DNA of 64,000 bases from Polyangium sp. 6x1 (GTDB lineage: Bacteria > Myxococcota_A > Polyangia > Polyangiales > Polyangiaceae). Below, piece by piece: positions 1-9,200 of this stretch. The DNA lies in the NCBI RefSeq assembly GCF_029946515.1, contig NZ_JARZHH010000014.1:124001-188000 (forward strand). The letters are read 5' to 3'. The position numbers and the translations under genes are program-made. How positions within the stretch are numbered: the first letter of the stretch is position 1; each line of letters starts with the position of its first letter. The notes below the pieces were generated by a model that worked only from the letters and a program-made list of their open reading frames with translations, did not search any database and was not told the origin of the DNA.

Positions 1-2
1 AG

Positions 3-482
3 GAGCGCTGCGGGCTCAACTTCGATCACCCGGAGTCCTTGGAGACCGAGCTCCTCGTGGAGCACCTCGCCGCCCTCCGGCGGGGCGACTCCATCGACGT
101 CCCTCGGTACGACTTCAAGACGCACCGGCGCGCGCCCGACTCGCGCCGCGTCGCGCCGACGCCGGTCGTCATCGTCGAGGGCATCCTGGTCTTCGTCGAG
201 GCGAAGCTCCGCGAGCACCTCGACATCAAGATCTACGTCGACACCGACGCCGACATCCGGGCCTTCCGGCGCATCCGCCGCGACATCGAGCACCGCGGCC
301 GGACGTTCGAGTCCATCCGGGAGCAGTACTACCGGACCGTGCGGCCGATGCACCTCATGTTCGTCGAACCCTCGAAACGCTGGGCCGACGTGATCATCCC
401 CGAGGGGGGTGACAACAAGATTGGCATCGATCTCGTGATCGCCCTCATCCGCCAGATGCGCGGCGCCGAGATGGCTGGCTGA
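3..482 (+). CDS. udk: Uridine kinase, 3' part (5' end outside window)
   Basis: Phosphorylates uridine and cytidine to UMP and CMP in the cytosolic pyrimidine salvage pathway. About 159 codons are present, open from the first base; the family is usually about 210 residues, so the Walker A loop lies upstream of the window. Visible family features are VIVEGILVF (the strand after the nucleoside-binding region), IKIYVDTDADIR, the Arg-rich lid RRIRRDIEHRGR, and the closing VEPSKRWADVIIPEGG. The TGA stop is at 480-482. The next gene follows on the same strand after 55 bp and may be co-transcribed. The family match is strong; only completeness is unknown. Confidence 0.93.
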   Translation, partial: ERCGLNFDHPESLETELLVEHLAALRRGDSIDVPRYDFKTHRRAPDSRRVAPTPVVIVEGILVFVEAKLREHLDIKIYVDTDADIRAFRRIRRDIEHRGRTFESIREQYYRTVRPMHLMFVEPSKRWADVIIPEGGDNKIGIDLVIALIRQMRGAEMAG

Positions 483-537
483 GTTTGGCGAGGCGCCGGG
501 GTGACATCCCGCCCCGAGTTGGGGTAATGGAGGCCCC

Positions 538-1782
538 GTGATCAACACCGACCACGAGCCGACGAGGCCCGCCTCCCTGCCCCCGCCGCCGACCACGATC
601 CTCTGCGTGTCGAGCTACTTCAAGGGCAACGACTTCCTGCAGCAGGCGCGGCGCGAGGGTTGCCGGGTCATCCTGTTGACACTCGAGTCCTTGCTCGGCA
701 AACCGTGGGCGCGCGAGGAGATCGACGAGATCTTCGGCATGCCGACGTTGAGCGATCGGCGCGCCGTCGTGAACGCGGTCAGTTACCTCGCCCGGACGCG
801 CGAGATCGAGCGCGTCGCGCCGCTCGACGACTACGACGTGGAGCTCGCCGCGCACCTGCGCGAGCACCTGCGCATCCCGGGCATGGGCGAGACGACGGCG
901 CGGTATTTCCGCGACAAGCTGGCGATGCGCGCGCGCGCCAAGGATCGCAGCATCCCGGTGCCCGACTTCGTGCACGTGCTGAACGATGAGCGCGTGCGCC
1001 GCTTCCTGCGCACGGTGCCGGCGCCGTGGCTGCTCAAGCCGCGCTCCGAGGCCGCGTCGCTCGGCATCAAGAAGCTCGATCGCGAGGAGGAGGCGCTGCG
1101 CGTGATCGAGGAGCTCGGCGACGATCGCTCGCGCTACCTGCTCGAGCGGATGATCCCGGGCCAGTTCTTCCACGTGGACTCGATCGTCTCGGAGAAGCGC
1201 ATCGTGTTCGCGGAGGCGCACCAGTACAGGACGTCGCTCTTCGAGGTGGTCAACCAGGGCGGCCCGTCGGCGACGCAGACGATCGATCGAGCGAGCGATC
1301 TGTGGCGCGAGATCATCGACCTGAACGAGCGGGTGATCGAGCACATGGGCCTCGTGCGCGGCGTGACGCACATCGAGTACGTCCGCTCGGCCGAGGACGG
1401 CCGGATCTACTTCATCGAGGCGGCGGCGCGCGTGGGCGGCAGCCACACTTCGGACGTGGTGGAAGCGGCGACGGGGATCAACCTGTGGCGCGAGTGGGCG
1501 AAGATTGAAATCGCGCAAGGCGAACGCCCGTACGCGCTGCCGTCGCGGCGATACGACTACGGCGGCCTCGTGCTGTCGCTGTCGCGGCAGGAGCACCCGG
1601 ACATGTCGGCGTATACGGACCCCGAGATCGTCTGGCGCACGCCGGAGAAGCCGCACCACGCGGGGCTCATCGTGCGCGCGGACAACCCGGGCCGCGTGCG
1701 CGAGCTCGTCGAGAATTACGCAGTGCGGTTCGTCCAGGATTTCACGGCCGTGCTGCCGCCGCCCACCGCGCCGACGGCTTGA
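538..1782 (+). CDS. ATP-grasp domain protein (carboxylate-amine/thiol ligase type)
   Basis: A 414-residue cytosolic protein starting at GTG 538. The N-terminal third (about residues 18-110) looks like a pre-ATP-grasp Rossmann-like fold (TTILCVSSYFKGNDFLQ, then REIERVAPLDDYDVE). The ATP-grasp fold proper covers about residues 115-330: the RYFRDKLAMRARA segment, the Lys strand PWLLKPRSEAASLGIKK, the hinge YLLERMIPG, and the metal-binding end IYFIEAAARVGGSH. Family members join a carboxylate to an amine or thiol through an acyl-phosphate. The substrate cannot be read from sequence, and the neighbours (uridine kinase, guanidinium exporter) give no pathway. The start could be a little further in, because the first 17 residues are Pro-rich and unconserved-looking. 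Confidence 0.8.
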   Translation: MINTDHEPTRPASLPPPPTTILCVSSYFKGNDFLQQARREGCRVILLTLESLLGKPWAREEIDEIFGMPTLSDRRAVVNAVSYLARTREIERVAPLDDYDVELAAHLREHLRIPGMGETTARYFRDKLAMRARAKDRSIPVPDFVHVLNDERVRRFLRTVPAPWLLKPRSEAASLGIKKLDREEEALRVIEELGDDRSRYLLERMIPGQFFHVDSIVSEKRIVFAEAHQYRTSLFEVVNQGGPSATQTIDRASDLWREIIDLNERVIEHMGLVRGVTHIEYVRSAEDGRIYFIEAAARVGGSHTSDVVEAATGINLWREWAKIEIAQGERPYALPSRRYDYGGLVLSLSRQEHPDMSAYTDPEIVWRTPEKPHHAGLIVRADNPGRVRELVENYAVRFVQDFTAVLPPPTAPTA

Positions 1783-1836
1783 GCTCGGGGCGCCCGCCCC
1801 CTTGCCGTTCCCCCTCCCCTCCCCTAGGTTCTAGGC

Positions 1837-1853
1837 GCCGGCAGACTGCCGGC
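1837..1853 (+). terminator. Hairpin after the ATP-grasp gene
   Basis: A perfect 7-bp hairpin (GCCGGCA / TGCCGGC, 3-nt loop GAC) lies 54 bp after the ATP-grasp stop and touches the riboswitch that follows. It has no T-tract. It may end upstream transcription or insulate the riboswitch; which of these is inference. Confidence 0.4.
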
Positions 1854-1894
1854 CCGGACGAGACGCGCCGTACCCGGTCAGGAGAAGACGACGC
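1854..1894 (+). promoter_or_regulatory. Guanidine-III riboswitch (ykkC-III)
   Basis: The 41-nt segment matches, as I recall it, the guanidine-III aptamer of Thermobifida fusca at nearly every position. It begins CCGGACGAG, continues GCGCCGTACCCGGTCAGGA and ends AAGACGACGC. The class folds as a small pseudoknot that binds guanidinium and exposes the ribosome-binding site. Here the aptamer ends 6 nt before AAGGAAGGAG (1901-1910), the Shine-Dalgarno of the guanidinium exporter gene at 1919, as expected for translational control. Relative to the remembered reference I see about four substitutions. One places a C-A opposition inside the GCGCCGT/ACGACGC helix, so function is likely but not certain. 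Confidence 0.9.
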
Positions 1895-1918
1895 ACCCCG
1901 AAGGAAGGAGTGCACGTC

Positions 1919-2233
1919 ATGGCGTGGGTATCCCTCATCGTCGCAGGGCTCTTCGAGGTCTGCTGGGCGATCGGATTGAAGTACACGAACGGCTTCACGC
2001 GCCCGCTGCCGAGCGTGCTGACGATCGGTGCGATCGTGGCGAGCATGTATTTGCTCGCGTTCGCGACGAAGTCTTTGCCGATCGGGACGGCCTACGCGGT
2101 GTGGGTGGGCATCGGCGCGCTCGGCACGGCCATCGCGGGCATCGCGCTGTTCGGAGAGTCGGCGGCGCCGGCGCGGGTCGTGTTTCTCGCGCTGCTGCTC
2201 GCGTCGATCGTCGGGTTGAAAGCGAGCGCGTGA
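1919..2233 (+). CDS. sugE: Guanidinium exporter, SMR family (SugE/Gdx)
   Basis: A 104-residue inner-membrane protein with four transmembrane helices, the normal SMR size. It starts [19 protein letters not shown], carrying the membrane-embedded Glu13 of the family and the SugE/Gdx-type continuation [10 protein letters not shown]. Gdx proteins export guanidinium by proton antiport and work as antiparallel dimers. ATG 1919 is chosen over the in-frame GTG at 1910 because AAGGAAGGAG sits 8 bp upstream and the family begins with MAW. The guanidine-III riboswitch immediately upstream fixes the physiological role as guanidine detoxification rather than general drug efflux. No urea or guanidine carboxylase genes are nearby. 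Confidence 0.96.
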   Translation: MAWVSLIVAGLFEVCWAIGLKYTNGFTRPLPSVLTIGAIVASMYLLAFATKSLPIGTAYAVWVGIGALGTAIAGIALFGESAAPARVVFLALLLASIVGLKASA

Positions 2234-2627
2234 GCGCCCACCGATCCGTGGAGACGCGGGCGGCGACGCGGGCGGCGGAGAGGACGCCTGCGTCCTCGCA
2301 GCGCTCTGCTCACGCGCCCGCGTCGACGTCCCCGGTATCGCGGGAAAGCAACACAGGCTCCTGAGGAAGTCATCTCCGCTTCCCAAAGGACACGGCTTGC
2401 GGGTCCGGCCGGGAAGGATGCGGCCCGTGGATTTCGACGGTCGTGGATTTCGGCGCGAGCTCTCCCTCGAGCATTTGCCGGGCCGGCACGAGAATGTACG
2501 AGCCACCGCGCGCCGGATGCGGGCCGTTACGGAACGTTGGCAAACGAGACCGGACCTTCGGCAAAGTGTGCGATTCGCTTACACTTCCGTCCAAGACGAT
2601 GTATGATGTCTGCTGGAGACTTCATAA
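2234..2627. other. Intergenic region without a recognisable gene
   Basis: These 394 bp separate the guanidinium exporter from the V4R-STAS gene. No open frame here looks like protein. Near the right end, CTTACA (2578-2583) and TATGAT (2602-2607), 18 bp apart, form a weak sigma70-like pair about 20 bp before the start codon at 2628, with GGAGA at 2615-2619 as a possible ribosome-binding site. Confidence 0.4.
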
Positions 2628-3704
2628 ATGATCGAGCGCGCAATCCTGGGCGGCTTGGAATTCGAATACGATACCGAGCGGAAGACGATACGCATGGGGG
2701 GAAACCCCGCTATCTTCATCTGGACCGAGAGCACGCTGGCGGGGCTGCTCTCGGGGCTGCAGCGCATGGTGGGCACCGAGCGCATCCGGCTCTCGCTCCA
2801 CGGCGGCGGGCGCGACGGCGTCGATGAGGATTGGGCGTACATCCGCCAGTATCCGACCTTCGAACAGGGCTTCGCCGAGCTCACCAAAGTGGCCGCGGCC
2901 GCCGGCTGGGGCATCTGGGACATCGTCTCGCTCGATCCGAAGGCCAAGGAGGCGCGCGTGCGCGCCCGGAACCACTGGGAAGCCGACTGCCAGAAGGCGC
3001 TCGGGGTGAACTGGGGCTCGAGTTACCTCGGCGGCAAGTTCGCGGGGATCTTCCAGCGGTTTTTCGGGGTCTCACAATGCTGGGCCGAGCAGGTCGCATT
3101 CGCGGCGAAGGGGGACGGATACGACGAATTCGTCATCCGGCCCTCGGACGCGAGCCTGGAAGACCGCGTCGAGCGCCTCCTCGGCACCGACGAGGCGACC
3201 AAGGCCGATCTGGCGGTGGCCCTCGAGCGCGTCCGCAAGGAGGTCGAGGAGCGCGCCGCGACGGAAAAGGAGCTGCGGGACAAGCTCGATCTCATCGCGC
3301 GTCAGGAGGAGGCCATTCGCGCCCTGTCGACCCCGATCATCGAGGTCTGGGACGGTGTGATCACCCTGCCGCTGATGGGCGTCGTCGATAGCCAGCGCGC
3401 TGCCGAGACGATGGAGCGCTTGCTCGAGGCGGTCGTGAAAAAGAACGCGCGTCACGCGATCATCGATTTGACGGGCGTGGACGTGATCGACACCTCCACC
3501 GCCGATCACATCCTTCGGCTCGTCCGCGCCGCCGAGCTGCTCGGCGCGCGCTGCGTGATCACGGGCATCCGCCCCGCCGTCGCCCAGACGATGGTATCGA
3601 TTGGCATCGATCTGTCGAAGCTCGTGACGCTCGCCAGCCTGCGCGACGGCCTCCTGCGCTGCATGGGCGCCACGCGCACGGGCGGTCCAAAGACTCTCCC
3701 GTAG
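2628..3704 (+). CDS. V4R-type sensor with C-terminal STAS domain (RsbR-like)
   Basis: A 358-residue cytosolic protein. Residues about 1-190 resemble a V4R (4-vinyl-reductase) small-molecule sensor fold: a conserved-looking WGIWDIVSLD strand, a helix around NHWEADCQKALG, and SQCWAEQVAFAAKGDGYDEF near its end. A coiled segment (about 195-235; VRKEVEERAATEKELRDKL) leads to a STAS domain with the RsbR-type opening ALSTPIIEVWDGVITLPLMG and the switch strand IIDLTGVDVIDTSTADHI. D288-T289 lies where stressosome RsbR proteins carry the phosphorylated Thr. RsbR proteins assemble into stressosomes that sequester the RsbT kinase. No rsbS or rsbT gene is present here, so the partners are elsewhere. A second RsbR-like gene lies at 48.8-49.9 kb. 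Confidence 0.82.
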   Translation: MIERAILGGLEFEYDTERKTIRMGGNPAIFIWTESTLAGLLSGLQRMVGTERIRLSLHGGGRDGVDEDWAYIRQYPTFEQGFAELTKVAAAAGWGIWDIVSLDPKAKEARVRARNHWEADCQKALGVNWGSSYLGGKFAGIFQRFFGVSQCWAEQVAFAAKGDGYDEFVIRPSDASLEDRVERLLGTDEATKADLAVALERVRKEVEERAATEKELRDKLDLIARQEEAIRALSTPIIEVWDGVITLPLMGVVDSQRAAETMERLLEAVVKKNARHAIIDLTGVDVIDTSTADHILRLVRAAELLGARCVITGIRPAVAQTMVSIGIDLSKLVTLASLRDGLLRCMGATRTGGPKTLP

Positions 3705-3740
3705 CGATCGGCGCTTTGCCCCCTCGCCCACGAAACCTCG

Positions 3741-5897
3741 TCAGCGTTCGCCTTCGTTTTCGGAGGCGCGTGGGGGCCCCGCGCGAGGCAGCTCCACGGT
3801 GAACATCGTTCCGCTGCCGAGCGTGCTCTCGACGCGAATCGAACCGCCGAGGGCCTCGACGATGGATCGCACGATATAGAGCCCGAGACCGAGACCCTTG
3901 TACGCGCGCGACGAGACCGCCCGCTCGAAGCGTTCGAAGATGTGCGGCAGGCGATCGGGAGGAATGCCGATGCCATGATCGCGCACCGTGAGCTGCGCGA
4001 TTCCATCCGCCTCGCCAACCCGGATCTCGATCGGATGACCGGATCCGAATTTGATCGCATTCGTGATCAGATTGGTGACGACCTGCTCCAAACGAATATG
4101 ATCCCAGCTGCCGACCATGGATGGCTCGGCGTGCAGCGTCAGGGGGCAGGCGGCCCGGGACAGGTCTTCCGCGAGGCGCTCGACGACGTCACGGACGACG
4201 GCAGGGAGATCGACGTCCTCGATTTGCAAATGCAGGCGCCCGGTCGTGACCCGCGTGACGTCGAGCAGCTCCTCGATCAGACGCGCGAGCTTCTTTACCT
4301 GCCGCTCGACCCGCAAAAGGGGCGGCGGGCATGGAGCGCCCGATTGCGCAGCGCCTCTCTTCAGCGTCTGCACGTCGAGCGCGAGGCACGTCATTGGCGT
4401 ATTCAGCTCGTGTGACGCGATCGACAAGATCTCGTCGCGCAGGCGAATGGCGGCCTGGGCGTCGCGATAGAGGCGCGCGTTGTCGATGGCGATGGCCGCG
4501 CGGCGGGCGAGCTCGGTCGCGAGGTCGAGGTCGGCGGTGCTGTAGTGCCGACCGGGCGTCGCGCAGCCGAGGGTGATCACGCCGATCGTCTGTCCTCGGA
4601 GCACGAGCGGTACGGCGATCGTCGAATGCGTGCCGAGTGCCTGGATCAGGCGTAGATTCTCCTCATCGACGGCGTGCGCCCGGATGAGCTCCTCGGTGAC
4701 GAGAGGCAGCAGCAAGGGCTTGCCCGTGCGGAGGACGCGAGCCGCCGGCTGCGGCGAGCTCGCGTCGGGCGCGTAGCGCTCCTCGAGCTGTCGGAGAAGC
4801 GGCTCTTTGGAGGCATCACGGTGTGCGCCGATGCGCCGGAACACGCCCCCCTCGTCGACGTCGATCAAGCACCAGTCCGCCATCGACTTCACGCAAAGCC
4901 GCGCCAGCGCGGCGAACCGGGTCGAAAACTCCAGGGACCCCGTCAGGATCTCGGAGGCCATGGCGAGGAACTTGATGCGCTGCTCCGCCCGTTCGGCGGC
5001 GGCTCGCGCCCTCTGTTCTTCGACGACGACCATGGCGAGGAGCAGGACGAGCAACGTGAGGAACGCGACGTACGTTTGCACGGTCAGGATGCGCGCCGCC
5101 ACGGACGCGTTCCCCATTGCGAAGGGACCGCGGCCCTGACTCGTGTGCAAGGCCGCCATGAAATCGACGATGACCGTGGCGGCCGTCGCGCCTCTGGGTC
5201 CGAAACGGACAGCCGTCCATGCCGTCAAGGGGAACAGGAGCGCGGGGAGTGCCCCTTCGATCTCGCGCGACTGCTCGCCCCCGAACACCCACCACGCCCC
5301 GCCCGAAACGATCACGAGCATGGCCAGTGCTTCGGCGGCGCGGCCGGAGCGCGACGGCTCCGGATTTGGCTCGGTCCAGGTCAGAAACAGCGGACACAGC
5401 AGGATGACCCCGAGCGCGTCGCTGCTCCACCAGGAGACCGCTACCTTCCAGAACGAGGGTGCGCCCAGCCAAACGACCGCTGCGACCGCCGCGACGAGGG
5501 TGCCGGGGATCGCGCCGACCGCAGCACCGAGCAACACCAGACGCGCGAGGTCCCATGGGCGCCGGAACACGAAAACCCTGTATGCCTGCCGGCGCAAGAG
5601 CAAGCCGCCCGAGAATGGCAGGAGACCGGCCGCGGCGCCCCAGGCCAGGGCCACGGCGGGTGGTTGCCCGTGCACCAAGACGATCAGCACCTCTGCCAGA
5701 AAAATGGCGAGGAGCCACGCGGGCCAGCGGGCCGGCGCGGTGCGAAGAAACCAGGCCAGGGTCAGGCCGCTAGGCAGCCAGAAAATGGCATTGCTGGCGG
5801 GCGGGAAGACGAAAAGGTAGCTCGCTTCCGACAGACCGACGTGGGCCAAAAAAAGCACGGCGCAGCCGAGGAGCGTCCGCGCCGACGGGACGCTCAT
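3741..5897 (-). CDS. MASE1-GAF sensor histidine kinase
   Basis: A 718-residue membrane histidine kinase. The first ~300 residues form about eight hydrophobic helices with the MASE1 look (LSEASYLFVFPPASNAIFWLP near the start). A GAF domain follows (about residues 310-470), then a HisKA dimerisation helix with phospho-acceptor H496 in SIASHELNTP. The HATPase domain has an N-box NLITNAIKFGSG and G-boxes VRDHGIGIPP and KGLGLGLYIV. There is no receiver domain, and no response-regulator gene is adjacent, so the partner is unknown. I place the start at ATG 5897 (MSVPSARTLLGC). The frame is open to 6104, but the extra 69 residues are Arg-rich and unlike the family. The gene converges on the V4R-STAS gene with a 36-bp gap. 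Confidence 0.9.
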   Translation of the reverse strand: MSVPSARTLLGCAVLFLAHVGLSEASYLFVFPPASNAIFWLPSGLTLAWFLRTAPARWPAWLLAIFLAEVLIVLVHGQPPAVALAWGAAAGLLPFSGGLLLRRQAYRVFVFRRPWDLARLVLLGAAVGAIPGTLVAAVAAVVWLGAPSFWKVAVSWWSSDALGVILLCPLFLTWTEPNPEPSRSGRAAEALAMLVIVSGGAWWVFGGEQSREIEGALPALLFPLTAWTAVRFGPRGATAATVIVDFMAALHTSQGRGPFAMGNASVAARILTVQTYVAFLTLLVLLLAMVVVEEQRARAAAERAEQRIKFLAMASEILTGSLEFSTRFAALARLCVKSMADWCLIDVDEGGVFRRIGAHRDASKEPLLRQLEERYAPDASSPQPAARVLRTGKPLLLPLVTEELIRAHAVDEENLRLIQALGTHSTIAVPLVLRGQTIGVITLGCATPGRHYSTADLDLATELARRAAIAIDNARLYRDAQAAIRLRDEILSIASHELNTPMTCLALDVQTLKRGAAQSGAPCPPPLLRVERQVKKLARLIEELLDVTRVTTGRLHLQIEDVDLPAVVRDVVERLAEDLSRAACPLTLHAEPSMVGSWDHIRLEQVVTNLITNAIKFGSGHPIEIRVGEADGIAQLTVRDHGIGIPPDRLPHIFERFERAVSSRAYKGLGLGLYIVRSIVEALGGSIRVESTLGSGTMFTVELPRAGPPRASENEGER

Positions 5898-6208
5898 GTG
5901 CCTGCGGCGCAGCCCGCCCGCGGCCACGCCGCGTTTGCAATCGACGCGAAAGGTCCCCATGCCGACGAAGAACCCTTCTTGCACATACGACGATCGTAGG
6001 GTCGCTCGACCACGCGTCACCTTCCTTTCCGCCGCCGCCCCGCTCTCGCCTGCGCGGCGGCTCTTTCGTGCGCGTTCGGGCCGCTCGTCCGCGCCTGTGC
6101 CCATGGCCGGCCGAGCTGGCGGAGCACCTCTCGCAAGCTACGGTCCTGCCCGTCCGGTCGTCCTCTGGCAGCCCCGTTCGCTCGGACGCAATCGCGCCCC
6201 CTCCGCCG
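5898..6208. other. Intergenic region upstream of the histidine kinase
   Basis: This stretch of 311 bp lies between two minus-strand genes. The kinase frame stays open to 6104, but its codons there encode a low-complexity Arg/Ala-rich stretch. I see no RNA gene or repeat; the kinase promoter presumably lies here. Confidence 0.4.
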
Positions 6209-9200
6209 CTAGAATCCGTCGCGATCGGTCAACTTCAGCAAGATCGAGAGCCCGTGACGCGCCCTGCCGTTGATGTCTTCCGGCATTTGCCGCAAGAGAT
6301 CGACCGTCGCCGCCCACAGGCCGCGCTCCATCGTGGCGGACAAGATCGGCCCATTGCGATGCGAGCGCATCCCTTTGCTGATCGACATGAAGGCCCGGTG
6401 CGCCCCCGCGAGATCGCCGGCCGCGACCATCACCGCCGAGACGTCCTGGAGCGCGATGTCCGGATACCCCTCGCCGCGGGCCATTTCGATCGCCTGATCG
6501 AGGAAAGCGACGCTCTCGTCCGCGAGCCCGCCGCGGAAGGCGAGCGTCGCCATGCGCTGAGCCAGCTTGCGGTGGTCCGGCTCGAGCTCGCGGGCGCGTG
6601 TGAACCACGCCTTCCATTCCGGATGCGAGGGGTCGAGCGCGCCGAGCACGCCGGCGCGCACCTCGAACGCGTCGAGCACGTTCGGCGCGCTCTTTTCGAG
6701 CTTCGCCGCGATGTCGAGCCGCCCGAGCGTCGCAGCTGCGGCGGCGAGGTGGCGCGGGAAGTCGCGGCTCTCGTCGCGCAGCTTCGGCGCCTTCTTGAGA
6801 ATCGCTTCCAGATGCTTGTTGGCGCGCTCCGGGGCCACACGCGCGAGGCCTAGCAAGTACTCCGCCGAGCTCTCGTACTTCGGCACGAGCTCCTTGGCCA
6901 TCGCGGCCTCGGCGCGGGCCGGCTCGCCGGCGGCCGCCATCGCGGCCGCGAGCTCGATGCGCGATACGCGGGTCGACAGTCCGTCGAATTCGGAGAGCCA
7001 CGCGACCGCGGCGTCCCATTCCTTCAGCGCGATGAGCCGGGAGAGCCCGCGCTCGAGCAGCTCGAATTCGTTGTGCGCTTCGCGCTCCTTCATCCGCGAA
7101 ACGAGGTATTTCAGCTCCGCCGCCGACGCGCGCGGGCAGATCACCGAGAACACGGGCCGCGTCTCGGTCCACGACGGTTTTTCCTCTCCGCTGGCGATCA
7201 TGTCGATCGCCTCGCGGATCCGTCCGACCGCGGTCAGGGCCTCGGCGACCACGCGGCGATTCTCGCCTGCGTTGACCTCGGGGTCGACCGTGGCGATCGC
7301 CGACGCGAGCAGCTCGTCGCCGCGGGCCGATTCGCCGAGCAGCACCCAGCCCGCGCCGATCATCGCCCGCGGCGGCGACGCGCTGCGCTCCTTCGCTTCT
7401 TTCTTCGTGAGCAGCTTCTCGGCCTCGCCGAGCCAGCGGCGCAGGGTCTTCGTCTGCGCGCCCGTCAGCGGCGCCTCGCTCTTGCGCCACGCGAGCGCGC
7501 CCACGACCGTCTCGGCGCGTGCGCAAGCCGAATGCCACGGATGGTGCCACCGCGGCCAGCCGTCCGTGCCGTCGAGCACAGCCGCGGCGCGATCGAAGAA
7601 GCCGAGCACCATCACCCGCTCGGCGAATCTCTGCTGATAATCGTCGCGGATATGACCGTTGTCGATCGCCTTGACGCTCTCCCCGACCAGCGCCGCGACG
7701 TCCTCGATCGAGCCCCCCGGCGGCGGCCAATTCACCTTCTTCGTCCGCGCCGGCGGTTTGCCCTTCTTGCCGAACTTGCGCTTGAATGCCGCCGGCGCCG
7801 CGGGATCGGCCGCTGCCGCCGCCACGTCCGGCCACACCTTCGCTTCGCCCCAGCGCCACGGCCACGCCCACTTGCGATCGAGGACCCACGCGATCTTTCC
7901 GTCGATCTCGGCCACGCTGGCGCTCGCGTCCACCGGCCCGATCACCACGCCTTCGGGCAAGGCCGCGGCCACCCGCTCGCGGTCGAGCGGGAATGCCGGG
8001 GGAAAGGTGAAATCGCATCCGTAATCGTCTTCGCCCTGCGCAAGAGGATTGTCGCCGCTCGACTCGACTGCGGGGCGGAACCGACCGATCTCCGCCCCGT
8101 CGTGATCCCGCAAAAACAAAAGGCCCTTCGACGTGAAGCTGACGAGCACGCCGTCGCCATACGCCACGCCGCCTTTCGGCCCGGCAATATCGAGCACACG
8201 TGTCGGCGCGTCGCCGAGCTCCCACACTTGCAGCCGCCCGCGCACCGTGATCACCGCCGCGCGACCGTCGGGGCGCCACGCAAAACCGTACGTCTCGTCG
8301 GTCCTCGGCGCCGGCACATCGAGGCTGTATCGGTACGTGCCGCGATCGTAAATGAAGATCCCCGGCTCCGCGCCCCACCTGTTCTCGGGTTGCACGATCG
8401 CCGCGAGCCGCGAGCCGTCCCGCGAATAGAGGAGCGATTCGGCGCCGACGTGCATGGGCACCTTGCCATTGGGCAGGCCGGTCGCCGCGTCGTAATAGAC
8501 GAGGCCGGCCGGGTGCATCGCAAATTCGCTCCCGTCCGGGGAAAACGCGACGGGCGCGTGCGCCTTCTGCTCCCACAGGACCTTCCCCGTCTTCGCGTCG
8601 AGCGCGACGACCTGGCCCTCGCTTTCGCCGACGAAGCGATCGGGGTGCGACCCATCGATGTTCCCCAGCGGTCGCAGGCGCGGCTCGGAGCTCGGATCGT
8701 TCGGATCCGAGCGGCCCGCCGATTGGCACCAGCGTGGCGCGGGCCGCCGACCGATCAGCGGAACGATCGCCCCGAGCGCGAGGTTCGGGCCCCAGCAAGC
8801 GACATAGACGTCTCGGTTGTTCGCGGACCACCCCCACGACGGCGGCCGGTTCCACCCGTCGGTCACGTAGGCACACGACTCGGGCTCGCCGGACTTGCCG
8901 AACGGATCGAAGCTGCCGACGCCGTTGGTATCGAACGCGAGGCCGACGCGCTTGCCGTCGGGCCGCCACTGAATGCAATCGCCGTGATCGGGCCAGCCGA
9001 CCCCGCCGCGCACGCGCATCATGTTCACGCAGCGCGCGGCCCGGACGTCCCAGATTTGCAGCACGCCGCCGAGATCGTAATCGTCGCCGGTCCACGAGCC
9101 GGTGGCGAGGAAACGCCCGTCGGGCGAGAGCTCACTCCAGCTGACCTCGACGTCATGCCCGTGCGCGTGCTGAAGCGTCGCGCGAGGTCGCAATCGCGCC

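Noticed and set aside
5898-6104. N-terminal extension of the histidine kinase
   Set aside because: The extra residues are Arg/Gly/Ala-rich and lack hydrophobic or domain character; the MASE1 domain starts just after ATG 5897.
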